Shown: piece by piece, positions 51,442 to 60,305 of the stretch
How the letters are laid out: the number at the start of each line of letters is the position of its first letter
Numbering within the stretch: the first letter of the stretch is position 1
DNA from: Desulfobulbaceae bacterium
GTDB lineage: Bacteria; Desulfobacterota; Desulfobulbia; Desulfobulbales; Desulfocapsaceae
Assembly (NCBI GenBank): GCA_024640625.1
Contig: JAHEER010000007.1
Span: forward strand, 1-64,000
Reading direction: 5' to 3'
Length of the DNA stretch: 64,000 nt
Position numbers and translations under genes: made by a program
Notes under the pieces: model-generated
What the model saw: the letters and a program-made list of their open reading frames with translations, nothing else
What the model was told of the DNA's origin: nothing
Database searches by the model: none

Positions 51442-52836
51442 ATGAACCTGAGGAGTTACTCCGGAGTAAGTGTTGTGCTGCTGGCCCTGGCAATGTCCAC
51501 CACTCCTGCACTTGGCAATGAGGTCAGCCCGGCAATCCAGCAGAATATAGACAACCTTATACGTACCAACAGCTGTGTCGGTTGTGACCTGCGAGGCGCC
51601 GATCTGAATCGGATGATCCTGTCCGGAGCGGATCTTTCCAATGCTGATTTGAGTGGGGCTACGTTTTTCCTTGCCGATCTTTCTGGAGCCAATCTGACCG
51701 GTGCAAATTTACGGGAGGCCAAATTTGGTGGCGCAGACCTTGCCGACGCCGATCTCAGGGGAGCAGATCTGCGCGGAGCTCTGCTCGATGGAGCCTTTCT
51801 CAAAGGCTCCATTATGGATGGTAAACTGGTTGAGCCTGACTCGTCACGCCCTGAGCTGCCGGCCGAGACCACTGAAAAAATCTATGTTCCCGATGAGACT
51901 GAGCCTAAAGAACTAAAGCCCCAGGAACAAGTTGCCGCAGCTGATGCCCAAGATCAAGCTGAAGATGCTGAATCTGGAGATGTTGTTCAGGCCAATGAAC
52001 TAGAAACGAGCAGCCTCCAAGAAGTGGAAGATCAGCATGCGTCAGTTAAAGAGGCTGAACCTGTAGAAACAGAGGCCGTTGCCCCCCAGCAACAGAGCAA
52101 CGATCTAGAGGTGCCGAAAGAGCTGACTGATCAGAAAAAGACCGTGGCCGCTCCTGAGAGTCCTGAACCTGAGGGTGCTACACTCGCTCCACCATCTGCG
52201 CCAGCGCCGCCGGTCAAAACGGCAGCGCCGGTTAGGCAGGCCAAGGTTGAATCTGAAGCCCAGCAGTCTCCCGTGCCCCCGACCGAGACAGTAGAGGGTA
52301 CTCCTGAAGTCGTGGAAACAGTCGCCATGACGAAAACCCAGGAAGAAGAACTGGTGCCGGAAGCAGACCAATCCGGCAGCGTCGATACGGTCCAGGAAAA
52401 AGAACTGGTGCCGGAAGTAGATCAATCTGACAGCGTCGATACGGTCCAGGAAAAAGCAGAGCTCGCTGAAAATGGTGCTGCGGCGACCCCTGTCCATAGG
52501 GAGAAAATGATCGAGAAACTACTCGATACGAATCGCTGTTATGAATGCGACCTGACAGGTGTGGATCTGTCTGGAAAAGATTTGAGTGGCGCTGATCTGG
52601 AAGGTTCTGATCTGAGCGGGGCGATCCTTAACAAAACCGATTTAGCTGGAACAAATCTGAAAGGAGTATCCTTGCGGGGTGCCCAACTAAGAGCCGCCGA
52701 TCTGCGCAGAGCCGATCTCTATAAGGCAGATCTCAGCGATGCGGATCTGACCGATGCCGACTTCAGAGGAGCCCTTACAGACGAGGCCGATTTCAGCGGG
52801 GCACAGGGATATCAGCCAGCGTTGATGGTCGAGTAA
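51442..52836 (+). CDS. Secreted double pentapeptide-repeat protein
   Basis: A 464-residue protein. Residues 1-25 are a signal peptide. Two pentapeptide-repeat modules (A(D/N)LxG pattern, right-handed beta helix) lie at ~48-130 and ~369-455, each introduced by a similar helix and a CxxC pair (NSCVGCDLRGADL at C45/C48; RCYECDLTGVDL at C366/C369). Between them is a ~220-residue acidic, Pro/Glu-rich, probably disordered linker containing an 18-residue tandem repeat. Function of such exported proteins is unknown; the CxxC caps could form disulfides or bind metal. ATG 51442 follows TGGAGAGAG. Confidence 0.85.
   Translation: MNLRSYSGVSVVLLALAMSTTPALGNEVSPAIQQNIDNLIRTNSCVGCDLRGADLNRMILSGADLSNADLSGATFFLADLSGANLTGANLREAKFGGADLADADLRGADLRGALLDGAFLKGSIMDGKLVEPDSSRPELPAETTEKIYVPDETEPKELKPQEQVAAADAQDQAEDAESGDVVQANELETSSLQEVEDQHASVKEAEPVETEAVAPQQQSNDLEVPKELTDQKKTVAAPESPEPEGATLAPPSAPAPPVKTAAPVRQAKVESEAQQSPVPPTETVEGTPEVVETVAMTKTQEEELVPEADQSGSVDTVQEKELVPEVDQSDSVDTVQEKAELAENGAAATPVHREKMIEKLLDTNRCYECDLTGVDLSGKDLSGADLEGSDLSGAILNKTDLAGTNLKGVSLRGAQLRAADLRRADLYKADLSDADLTDADFRGALTDEADFSGAQGYQPALMVE
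52348..52455 (+). repeat. 54-bp tandem direct repeat inside the pentapeptide gene
   Basis: Two adjacent 54-base units (52348-52401 and 52402-52455) differ at only a few positions; each begins GAACTGGTGCCGGAAG and ends GTCCAGGAAAAA. In frame they encode 18-residue copies beginning ELVPE, which lengthen the disordered linker. This looks like a recent in-frame duplication. Confidence 0.93.
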
Positions 52837-52885
52837 CGGCCCGAATTGCGGATGCAGCACACCATCGGTTCAGGAGCGAAGCTGC

Positions 52886-53323
52886 TCAACAGATATCGAC
52901 AACGGTAAGCTCGTAGGTAAGATGGTGGCCTGCCAATGGGTGATTGTAATCGAGCACGACCACGTCGTCTCTGATCTCAATGATTGTCACCGGCACCCTC
53001 TCTTCAACCCCGTCTTTTTCCACTTTCTGGGAGAGAACCATGCCCGGTTTCGGATCTATGCGGTCAGCAAATGTGGTGCGTGGAACTTCGTGAAGTAGAT
53101 CCTTGAGACGGGGACCATACCCCTCGTCCGGTGCAACACGGATCTTTTTGCTTTCTCCCTTTTTCATGCCCACAACTGCCATTTCCACGCTGGGCGGCGG
53201 CTCGCTGTCGCCCACTTTTATTTTCATGAGCCGAGCTGACGGCACCTCGATAAATACAGCTCCATTATCCAGTTTGCCAGTGAAGGTGATAGTGATCGTA
53301 TCCTGGTCTTTTACAATACTCAT
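52886..53323 (-). CDS. slyD: FKBP-type peptidyl-prolyl isomerase, SlyD-like
   Basis: A 145-residue FKBP with an inserted IF domain, the SlyD plan. The FKBP part is TITITFTGKLDNGAVF and MKKGESKKIRVAPDEGYGPR; the IF domain spans ~70-120, and DVVVLDYNHPLAGHHLTYELTVVDI is the diagnostic C-terminal strand. The His-rich metal tail of E. coli SlyD is absent, and the usual DGxxFD is altered (NGAVFIE). It is isolated on the minus strand. Confidence 0.87.
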   Translation of the reverse strand: MSIVKDQDTITITFTGKLDNGAVFIEVPSARLMKIKVGDSEPPPSVEMAVVGMKKGESKKIRVAPDEGYGPRLKDLLHEVPRTTFADRIDPKPGMVLSQKVEKDGVEERVPVTIIEIRDDVVVLDYNHPLAGHHLTYELTVVDIC

Positions 53324-53556
53324 GCCGATGTGGTTTCCTGTGCGGGGAAATTATACGCTCAAAGCAGTGCGGTTTCTCTGTCGATCAAATGAACCAGCAT
53401 AATAGTGATTGACTTGATCAGTGTCAAATTGGGTGGGGTGGCGCAGCGCTTGACAAAATGGCCTTGCAATCATAATGTGAAGCGCTTCAACTGCTTAGAT
53501 GAACTGGAGAATTTGAGAAGAGGGAGAAGGCGCAGTTCCCGAGGGATAATAAGGCT

Positions 53557-53943
53557 ATGGTTACACTCGATTTCACTAAGTCCCCTGATGGTTTGATTCC
53601 GGCAATAGCCCAAGATTACCAGAGCGGTGCGGTGCTGATGCTTGCCTACGTTAACGAGGCCGCCTGGAAGAAAACCCTGGAGACGGGTTCGGCCCATTAC
53701 TGGAGCAGATCGCGAAGCCAGATCTGGCTCAAGGGGGAGAGCTCTGGTAATGTACAGAAGATAAAAGAAATACTGGTCGATTGTGATGCAGACTGCATCG
53801 TCTATAAAGTCGATCAGCTCGGCGGAGCTGCCTGTCATAAAGGATACCCCACCTGCTTCTTCAGAAAGCTTGAGGGCGACAGGCTGGAAATTATAGAAAC
53901 ACAGGTATTTGACCCGGCAGAGGTATACGGTTCGAAAGAGTGA
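53557..53943 (+). CDS. hisI: Phosphoribosyl-AMP cyclohydrolase
   Basis: HisI opens the purine ring of PR-AMP, the third step of histidine synthesis. The 128-residue protein is the single-domain form with no HisE fused. It shows [52 protein letters not shown] and [10 protein letters not shown], with the zinc cysteines and the Mg-binding aspartates in place. It is followed by hisG after 15 bases. Confidence 0.96.
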   Translation: MVTLDFTKSPDGLIPAIAQDYQSGAVLMLAYVNEAAWKKTLETGSAHYWSRSRSQIWLKGESSGNVQKIKEILVDCDADCIVYKVDQLGGAACHKGYPTCFFRKLEGDRLEIIETQVFDPAEVYGSKE

Positions 53944-53958
53944 GTTGCGGAGCAGGTT

Positions 53959-54831
53959 ATGAATGTATTGAAACTGGGATTACCGAAAGGCAGCCTCGAG
54001 AAGGCCACAATCGAATTGTTCGAGAAAGGCGGTTGGCTGATCAAACCAGCCGCGAGAAATTATTTTCCCAAGATAGACGACCCTGAACTTGATTGTTCGA
54101 TCTGTCGCCCCCAGGAAATGTCGAGATATATCGAGAGCGGGATGCTCGATGCTGGAATAACCGGTAAGGACTGGACCCAGGAAAACGGTTCCGATGCGAT
54201 AATTGTTGCCGACCTCGTCTATTCCAAGGTCAGCAATAAACCGACACGATGGGTCATTGCCGTGGCCGGAGATTCTTCCATCAAGACAATTGAGGATCTG
54301 CAGGGCAAGAAGGTGGCGACCGAACTGGTCAATGTCACCACCCGATTTTTCCAGGAAAAAAACATCGATGTCGATATAGAATTTTCCTGGGGTGCGACCG
54401 AGGCCAAAGTGGTCTCCGGTCTGGCCGACGCAGTAGTCGAGGTCACCGAGACGGAGAGCACCATCAGGGCTCACGGTCTGAGAATCATACATGAGCTGAT
54501 GCAATCCAATACCCAGCTGATTGCCAACAAGGACGCCTGGGAGGATTCCTGGAAACGGAAAAAAATCGAAAATATTTCCATGCTGCTGCAGGGCGCCTTG
54601 CGGGCTGACCGGATAGTGGGTTTGAAAATGAATGTGAAAAACGAAGACCTGGATCAGGTAGTGCAGATTTTACCGAGCCTCAATGCCCCGACTATTGCAA
54701 ATCTGTACCAGACCGACTGGTTTTCGGTTGAAACGGTGGTATCCGAGGACATGGTCAGGGATCTGATCCCGCGTCTGATCGAAAAGGGCGCAGAAGGTAT
54801 CATCGAGTATCCGTTGAACAAGGTTATCTGA
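53959..54831 (+). CDS. hisG: ATP phosphoribosyltransferase, long form
   Basis: HisG catalyses the committed step of histidine synthesis. At 290 residues it is the long form with a C-terminal ACT-like regulatory domain (VGLKMNVKNEDLDQVVQILPSLNAPTIANL), so no HisZ partner is needed and feedback by histidine is expected. LGLPKGSLEKATIELF opens the protein; DAGITGKDW, ATELVNVTTRFF and the PRPP loop VEVTETESTIRAHGL are canonical. Confidence 0.95.
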   Translation: MNVLKLGLPKGSLEKATIELFEKGGWLIKPAARNYFPKIDDPELDCSICRPQEMSRYIESGMLDAGITGKDWTQENGSDAIIVADLVYSKVSNKPTRWVIAVAGDSSIKTIEDLQGKKVATELVNVTTRFFQEKNIDVDIEFSWGATEAKVVSGLADAVVEVTETESTIRAHGLRIIHELMQSNTQLIANKDAWEDSWKRKKIENISMLLQGALRADRIVGLKMNVKNEDLDQVVQILPSLNAPTIANLYQTDWFSVETVVSEDMVRDLIPRLIEKGAEGIIEYPLNKVI

Positions 54832-54849
54832 ATCTGAACGAGTGCACCC

Positions 54850-55437
54850 ATGAAACTTAATGATGCCACGTTTCAGTTAAGTGTTCACCATCTCAGGCAG
54901 CTGCCCGATGAGGATCTCCCGGAAATTGCCTTTGCCGGAAGGTCCAATGTCGGTAAGTCAAGCCTGCTCAATGCCCTGTTTAACCGAAAGAATTTCGTCA
55001 AAGTGAGTTCCCAGCCAGGCAAAACACAGGGCCTTAATTTTTTCCTTATCCCCGGAACCTGCCATTTCGTAGACCTGCCTGGATACGGGTATGCGAAGGT
55101 TTCGAAACAGATGCAGGCCCACTGGGGCGCACTCATTTCATCTTATCTCGAAAACCGCAGGCAATTGCGTCTGGTCGTGGTCATCATGGACCTGCGGCAT
55201 GAAGCTAAACAGCAAGATCGGGAATTGCTGCTCTGGCTTAAGCAGCGGGAGCTACCTTCGCTTGCCGTCTACACTAAAGCCGACAAATTATCGGGGAATA
55301 AAAGAGCACAGATGGCGGCCGCACTTGATGCCGGCCACGGACTCAACCCTGAAAAAAGAGTGATCTTTTCAGCGGCCACCAAATTGGGCAGAGACCAGCT
55401 CCTCGCAAAGCTGGAACATTGCCTATCGCCTTCATAG
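54850..55437 (+). CDS. engB: Ribosome biogenesis GTPase EngB (YsxC/YihA)
   Basis: An essential-type GTPase for 50S assembly, 195 residues. G1 is AFAGRSNVGKSSLLNAL, G3 is VDLPGYGYAKV, G4 is YTKADKL and G5 FSAAT; SSQPGKTQGLNFF is the G2 region. ATG 54850 is 18 bases after hisG; it is probably in the same transcript as hisI-hisG although the functions are unrelated. Confidence 0.95.
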   Translation: MKLNDATFQLSVHHLRQLPDEDLPEIAFAGRSNVGKSSLLNALFNRKNFVKVSSQPGKTQGLNFFLIPGTCHFVDLPGYGYAKVSKQMQAHWGALISSYLENRRQLRLVVVIMDLRHEAKQQDRELLLWLKQRELPSLAVYTKADKLSGNKRAQMAAALDAGHGLNPEKRVIFSAATKLGRDQLLAKLEHCLSPS

Positions 55438-55544
55438 AGTTTTTGTCGTTCTCCAAATATTTCGACATGAAAATAATTTGCTTGTGATTTTTACTGTTTA
55501 TCTCCGCCTTACCCACGCATGATTTTGTCTCTGGTAAAATAATC

Positions 55545-55573
55545 TTGCCAGTGGGCGAGGGATACATTAGAAT
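55545..55573 (+). promoter_or_regulatory. Probable sigma70 promoter of the two-CW gene
   Basis: TTGCCA (55545-55550), a 17-base spacer and TAGAAT (55568-55573) lie about 37 bases upstream of ATG 55610. Confidence 0.55.
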
Positions 55574-55609
55574 CCCACTGCTGCATATAAATCTTTAATG
55601 GAGTGTGAA

Positions 55610-55882
55610 ATGTCGCCCTATTCCGAACTGCCGTGCTGGGTTATCATGAACTGTGGAGATAACAACAAGTGTCCTGCCAAGGAGCAGCCACAGCTAAACT
55701 GCTGGGATATCTTCAGTGAGGTCGATGAAAAGGTTTTTAATATTTGTCGGGATTGTCTGGTCTACCTCTCACGGCAGGAGGAATCGATTTTGAGTAGACA
55801 GGAAATGGATCAGATCATGCTGGCAAAAGGTATTGATGTCAACGCCATGAGCGCAGGTATGGCGGTCAATTCCGACAGCTGA
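55610..55882 (+). CDS. Two-CW domain protein
   Basis: A 90-residue cysteine-rich protein. The pattern PCWVIMNCGDNNKCPA ... NCWDIF ... ICRDCLVYLS (two CW pairs and a CxxC) is that of the two-CW domain, a small probable metal- or cluster-binding module found in anaerobes, often attached to sensor kinases. Here it is free-standing. I chose ATG 55610 because GGAG lies six bases upstream; ATG 55598 would place that site inside the gene. Function is unknown. Confidence 0.83.
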   Translation: MSPYSELPCWVIMNCGDNNKCPAKEQPQLNCWDIFSEVDEKVFNICRDCLVYLSRQEESILSRQEMDQIMLAKGIDVNAMSAGMAVNSDS

Positions 55883-55917
55883 AACACATTCTATGGCAGA
55901 CTGAAACACCTCATCTG

Positions 55918-57717
55918 TCAATCGGCGTCACGCTTCAAAACAGCGAGAAAGGCGTTTTGGGGTATGTCGACGTTGCCCACCGTTTTCATGCGCTTCTTTC
56001 CGGCTTTCTGTTTCTCCAGCAGTTTTCGCTTTCTGGTGATATCCCCCCCGTAGCATTTCGCGGTAACGTCCTTGCGCAGTGCTGAAATGTTGGTACGGGC
56101 GATGATCGTTGAACCAATGGCTGCTTGAATGGCGATCTTGAACATCTGGCGGGGTATTTCCTCTTTCAGTCTCTCACAGGCACTTAATCCTCTTGCCCTG
56201 GCGTTGGAGCGATGAACCAGCTGGGACAGCGCATCGACCACCTCACCATTGACCAGGATATCGAGTTTGACCAAATCACTGGCACGGTAGTCGAGCAGTT
56301 CATAGTCGAATGAGCCATATCCCTGGGTAATCGACTTGAGCCTGTCGTAGAAATCGTAAATGGCCTCGGCCAATGGCAATTCGCAGGTAAACTCTATTCT
56401 CCCGGGGGTAGGGTAGTGATAATTGGTATTCTCCCCCCTGCGTTCCATACACAGAGTCATCACCGCACCCATGTAGCGCTCCGGGATAAGAATCGAGGCT
56501 CGTATGTAAGGTTCTTCCACTTTACTGATAGTCGCCGGGTCGGGGAAATGGGCGGGGTTGTCAACCATTAACTCGCTCAGGTCGCTGAGAGTGAAGCGAT
56601 AGCGTACCGAGGGAACCGTGAGAATCAGTGATATGTCAAACTCACGCTCCAGCCGTTCCTGAACGACTTCGAGATGAAGGAGTCCCAGGAAGCCACAGCG
56701 AAACCCGAAGCCGAGCGCTGCGGATGAATCTTTCTGAAAGCTCAGCGCAGCATCATTGAGCTGCAGTTTTTCAAGCGCGGCGCCAAGATCTTCATAATCG
56801 TCTGAAGAGATCGGGTAAATGGATGAAAAGACGACGGGTAATACCTCTCTAAAGCCGGGCAGGGGAGCGTCACATCTATTTTCGGTGTGGGTGATGGTAT
56901 CGCCGGGTTTGGCGTCGAACACTGTCTTGATTCCAGCCAGCACATATCCGACATCGCCGGCCTGAAGTCTTTTCTGCGCTTCTTTCTTTACTCTGAAATA
57001 GCCCACTTCCTCAACCCGGTAGGAAGCTCCGGTGGACATGAAGGTGATCTGATCACCCGCTTTAATGGTGCCGTTTATTACCCGGCAGGAGACTATAGTG
57101 CCACGGTATGCATCGTAGTTGGCATCGAAGATGAGTATTTGAAGCGGGGCGGCGGGGTCTCCTTCGGGCGGAGGAAGGTGATTGACGATGGCCTCGAAGA
57201 TCTGTTCGACACCCTGGCCAGATTTAGCTGAACAGAGTTGAATCATATCGCTGTCAAGCCCCAGATCCTCCTCGATCTGGAGGCTCACCGTCTCAGGTTC
57301 GGCCGAAGGCAGGTCGATTTTGTTGATCACTGGGATCACTTCAAGATCGTTCTCCATGGCCAGGTAGAGATTGGCAAGCGTCTGCGCCTCCACTCCCTGG
57401 GCGGCATCGACGATCAGCAGGGCACCCTCACAGGCGGCAAGTGCTCTCGAAACTTCGTAACTGAAATCGACATGGCCGGGCGTATCGACCAGATTCAAAG
57501 CATATACCTTGCCGTTCTTGGCCTGGTAGGGCAGACAGATGGTCTGGCTTTTTATGGTGATGCCCCGTTCGCGTTCGATATCCATATTGTCAAGAAGCTG
57601 ATCTTTGAACTCTCTCGCGGAGATGAGACCGCAGAGCTGAATCATGCGATCAGCGAGAGTAGATTTCCCGTGATCTATGTGAGCTATAATACTGAAGTTA
57701 CGTATATGTTCTATCAT
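55918..57717 (-). CDS. lepA: Elongation factor 4 (LepA)
   Basis: A translational GTPase that acts on the ribosome, in biogenesis or in stalled elongation. The 599-residue protein is standard length. G1 is [16 protein letters not shown]2 [10 protein letters not shown]3 [14 protein letters not shown] and G4 [10 protein letters not shown]. The C-terminal LepA-specific domain ends [29 protein letters not shown]. It is divergent from rpoH across a 250-base gap. Confidence 0.97.
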   Translation of the reverse strand: MIEHIRNFSIIAHIDHGKSTLADRMIQLCGLISAREFKDQLLDNMDIERERGITIKSQTICLPYQAKNGKVYALNLVDTPGHVDFSYEVSRALAACEGALLIVDAAQGVEAQTLANLYLAMENDLEVIPVINKIDLPSAEPETVSLQIEEDLGLDSDMIQLCSAKSGQGVEQIFEAIVNHLPPPEGDPAAPLQILIFDANYDAYRGTIVSCRVINGTIKAGDQITFMSTGASYRVEEVGYFRVKKEAQKRLQAGDVGYVLAGIKTVFDAKPGDTITHTENRCDAPLPGFREVLPVVFSSIYPISSDDYEDLGAALEKLQLNDAALSFQKDSSAALGFGFRCGFLGLLHLEVVQERLEREFDISLILTVPSVRYRFTLSDLSELMVDNPAHFPDPATISKVEEPYIRASILIPERYMGAVMTLCMERRGENTNYHYPTPGRIEFTCELPLAEAIYDFYDRLKSITQGYGSFDYELLDYRASDLVKLDILVNGEVVDALSQLVHRSNARARGLSACERLKEEIPRQMFKIAIQAAIGSTIIARTNISALRKDVTAKCYGGDITRKRKLLEKQKAGKKRMKTVGNVDIPQNAFLAVLKRDAD

Positions 57718-57967
57718 GTGGGGCTGCGTTAAGATGGGGGGCTGCTGGGAAACTGAAAAAAAGAAAACGTAAATAGCATAGAATCAGAAAATTGGAAAAT
57801 AAAAAATTAATCTGAAAAATGAGCACGGTAGGGTATAATTCAGGTGTAATATCCCCAGCTTTCAGGTGAAAAGCACATTATAATTGCACTTTCCTTTCAT
57901 TAAGGTAGTATTCTATTCCTTTGGTCTTTTGAATATCGCCCCAAGCTTGCCTTGGAGATCACTATAG

Positions 57968-58936
57968 ATGAGCAAAAAGAATAATTCAACAAAGTCGGAA
58001 GTCGAACCGCATGAAAACCCGCTGGTGGCGATTTCCGATGACGATAATCTGCCCGTTCTCAGCAATCCTGCACTGCACCGTTATTTGCAGGAAATAAGCC
58101 AGTACGAGCTTCTCTCCCGCGAGGAAACCGAAGATTTAGCCATCCAATTTAGAGAGACCGGTGACCCGAATGCAGCGTATCGCCTGGTGTCCTCGAATCT
58201 GCGCCTGGTAGTTAAAGTGGCGATGGATTTTCAGAAATACTGGATGCAGAACTTCATGGATCTGATTCAGGAGGGTAATGTCGGACTGGTACAGGCGACC
58301 AAGAAATTCGATCCCTACCGGGGCGTAAAATTTTCCTATTATGCCGCCTACTGGATCAGAGCCTACGTGCTGAAGTTCATTATGGACAACTGGCGTCTGG
58401 TCAAGATCGGCACCACCCAGGCTCAGCGCAAGCTGTTCTTCAGTCTCAACAAAGAGAAGAAACTGCTCGAAGCCCAGGGCTTCAAACCTGAACCCAAACT
58501 TCTGGCCGAACGCCTCAACGTCAAGGAAAAAGAAGTTGTTGAAATGAGCCAGCGCATGGACAGCTGGGATGTTTCCTTGGAAAGCCCGGTGAAGAATGAT
58601 TCGGATGACGAGCAGAAAAGCTTTATACCCAGTGATGATCCGAGCATTGAATCAAAAATAGCCGGCAAGGAAATGAAGCTGCGTCTGGCCGAGTTGCTGG
58701 AGCAACTCAAGGAGCACCTAAACGATAAAGAGCGGATGATTCTCGAAGACCGACTGCTCACCGATGAACCCATGACCCTTCAGAACATCGCCGATCAATT
58801 CGACATATCCCGTGAGCGCGTACGACAGATTGAGGTAAATCTTCTGGCCAAGATGAAAAAATACCTTGAGTCAGAAATGCCTGATATCGTTGATTTTTTT
58901 GATGGTGAGAAAATCATCGTCAACGCCTCTGATTGA
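57968..58936 (+). CDS. rpoH: Heat-shock sigma factor RpoH
   Basis: Sigma32, 322 residues. Region 1.2/2 includes LHRYLQEISQYELLSREETEDLA, SNLRLVVKVAMDFQ, MDLIQEGNVGLVQATKKFDPYRGVKFSYYAAYWIRAYVLKFIM; the RpoH box appears as TQAQRKLFFSLNKEKK. Region 4 has LQNIADQFDISRERVRQIE. GGAG lies 11 bases before ATG 57968. It is the candidate regulator for the J-protein gene promoter noted at 12774. The 250 bases upstream contain TATAAT-like hexamers near 57834 and 57880 but no complete promoter that I trust. Confidence 0.94.
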   Translation: MSKKNNSTKSEVEPHENPLVAISDDDNLPVLSNPALHRYLQEISQYELLSREETEDLAIQFRETGDPNAAYRLVSSNLRLVVKVAMDFQKYWMQNFMDLIQEGNVGLVQATKKFDPYRGVKFSYYAAYWIRAYVLKFIMDNWRLVKIGTTQAQRKLFFSLNKEKKLLEAQGFKPEPKLLAERLNVKEKEVVEMSQRMDSWDVSLESPVKNDSDDEQKSFIPSDDPSIESKIAGKEMKLRLAELLEQLKEHLNDKERMILEDRLLTDEPMTLQNIADQFDISRERVRQIEVNLLAKMKKYLESEMPDIVDFFDGEKIIVNASD

Positions 58937-58984
58937 TTTTTCTTTCTTTCGAACACCTCAACTTTATTCCACCACCTAACGAAG

Positions 58985-60166
58985 ATGAATGTACCTTTGC
59001 TTGACCTCGGACCCACACTTGAGGAACAAAGACAGGAAATTATAGAGAAAGTCATCGAGGTCGTCGAATCGACCCGTTATATACAGGGACCTGAAGTCGA
59101 GGGACTCGAGGCAGAAATAGGAGAGTACTGTGAAGTTTCCGGTGCGATAGGCGTTTCCAGCGGAACCGACGCGCTTCTTGTATCTCTGATGGCGCTTGAC
59201 ATAGGACCGGGAGACCTGGTTCTTACCACACCCTATTCATTTTTCGCCACCATGGGGGTAATTATCCGTCTGGGGGCAAGTCCCGTATTTGCCGACATCG
59301 ATCCTGTTACCTTCAATATCGACCCCCTCAAGGTTGAGGAAGTGCTTGCTGCAGATAGCACCGGAAAGATAAAAGCAATAATTCCCGTCCATCTTTACGG
59401 GCAGTGCGCCGCTATGAGTTCCATTATGGAGATAGCCGAGCACCGAGGAATTCCAGTGATTGAAGATGCAGCTCAGGCCATCGGTGCCGAAACTATTTAT
59501 TCAGGCAATGGTGAACATGGCTGGAGGAAAGCCGGGTCGATGGGCTTGGCAGGCTGTTTCTCCTTTTTTCCCAGCAAGAACCTCGGAGCTATAGGAGACG
59601 GCGGGATGGTGGTCAGCCGTGATGAGGAATTTACCCACAGGGTCAGGCTCCTCAGAAATCATGGTGGGGAACCCAAATATTACCATAGCGTCGTAGGTGG
59701 CAATTTCAGGCTGGACCCTATTCAAGCGGCCGTTTTAAGGATAAAACTGAAACGGCTGGAGCAGTGGCATCGTCTGCGCCGCCAGAATGCTGCCCGCTAC
59801 AATACCCTGTTCAGCGAGCAAATGTCCCATGGTTCTTTTCCGGTTTCAACTCCCAGAGCTGTAGGTGAAACTCAGAATACTGACACTGGCGAGGAGCGCA
59901 ATTTTCATATCTATAACCAGTACGTCATTCGAGTAAAGAAGCGCGATGAATTGCGTGAATGGCTCCAGCAGCGCCGGATAGCCACTGAGATCTACTACCC
60001 GCTCGGGCTTCACCAACAGAAGTGTCTCACTGACATTCTCACTCCTCCGCCGATGGTTCAGACCGAAAAAGCGGCCGCGGAAACTCTCGCCTTGCCCGTG
60101 TATCCGGGCCTGACCTCGGAAATGCAGGAATATGTTGTAAAATCTATTGCACAATTTTATAGATAG
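58985..60166 (+). CDS. DegT/DnrJ/EryC1/StrS-family sugar aminotransferase
   Basis: A 393-residue PLP aminotransferase of the type that makes amino sugars for surface glycans. The PLP lysine is K198 in FFPSKNLGAIGDGG; SSGTDALLVSLMALDIGPGD, TPYSFFATMGVIIRLGASPVFADID, VIPVHLYGQCAAM and EDAAQAIGA are family motifs. It differs clearly from the KdnA-like protein at 33094. It precedes a large TPR-barrel protein of the polysaccharide-export kind, which fits a glycan role, but no glycosyltransferase is between them. Confidence 0.9.
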   Translation: MNVPLLDLGPTLEEQRQEIIEKVIEVVESTRYIQGPEVEGLEAEIGEYCEVSGAIGVSSGTDALLVSLMALDIGPGDLVLTTPYSFFATMGVIIRLGASPVFADIDPVTFNIDPLKVEEVLAADSTGKIKAIIPVHLYGQCAAMSSIMEIAEHRGIPVIEDAAQAIGAETIYSGNGEHGWRKAGSMGLAGCFSFFPSKNLGAIGDGGMVVSRDEEFTHRVRLLRNHGGEPKYYHSVVGGNFRLDPIQAAVLRIKLKRLEQWHRLRRQNAARYNTLFSEQMSHGSFPVSTPRAVGETQNTDTGEERNFHIYNQYVIRVKKRDELREWLQQRRIATEIYYPLGLHQQKCLTDILTPPPMVQTEKAAAETLALPVYPGLTSEMQEYVVKSIAQFYR

Positions 60167-60305
60167 TACCTATAGAAGCAAACTGCCGTACGGAGTTACA
60201 GAACCGCGATGAGAAAGTGGTTTTTGAAGCCCACTCCTTCGTTTCGTTCATGGCTGCGTGGGCATCAATCTTATTCGGAGACGGCTGTCCGGGCTGAACG
60301 GCTTT

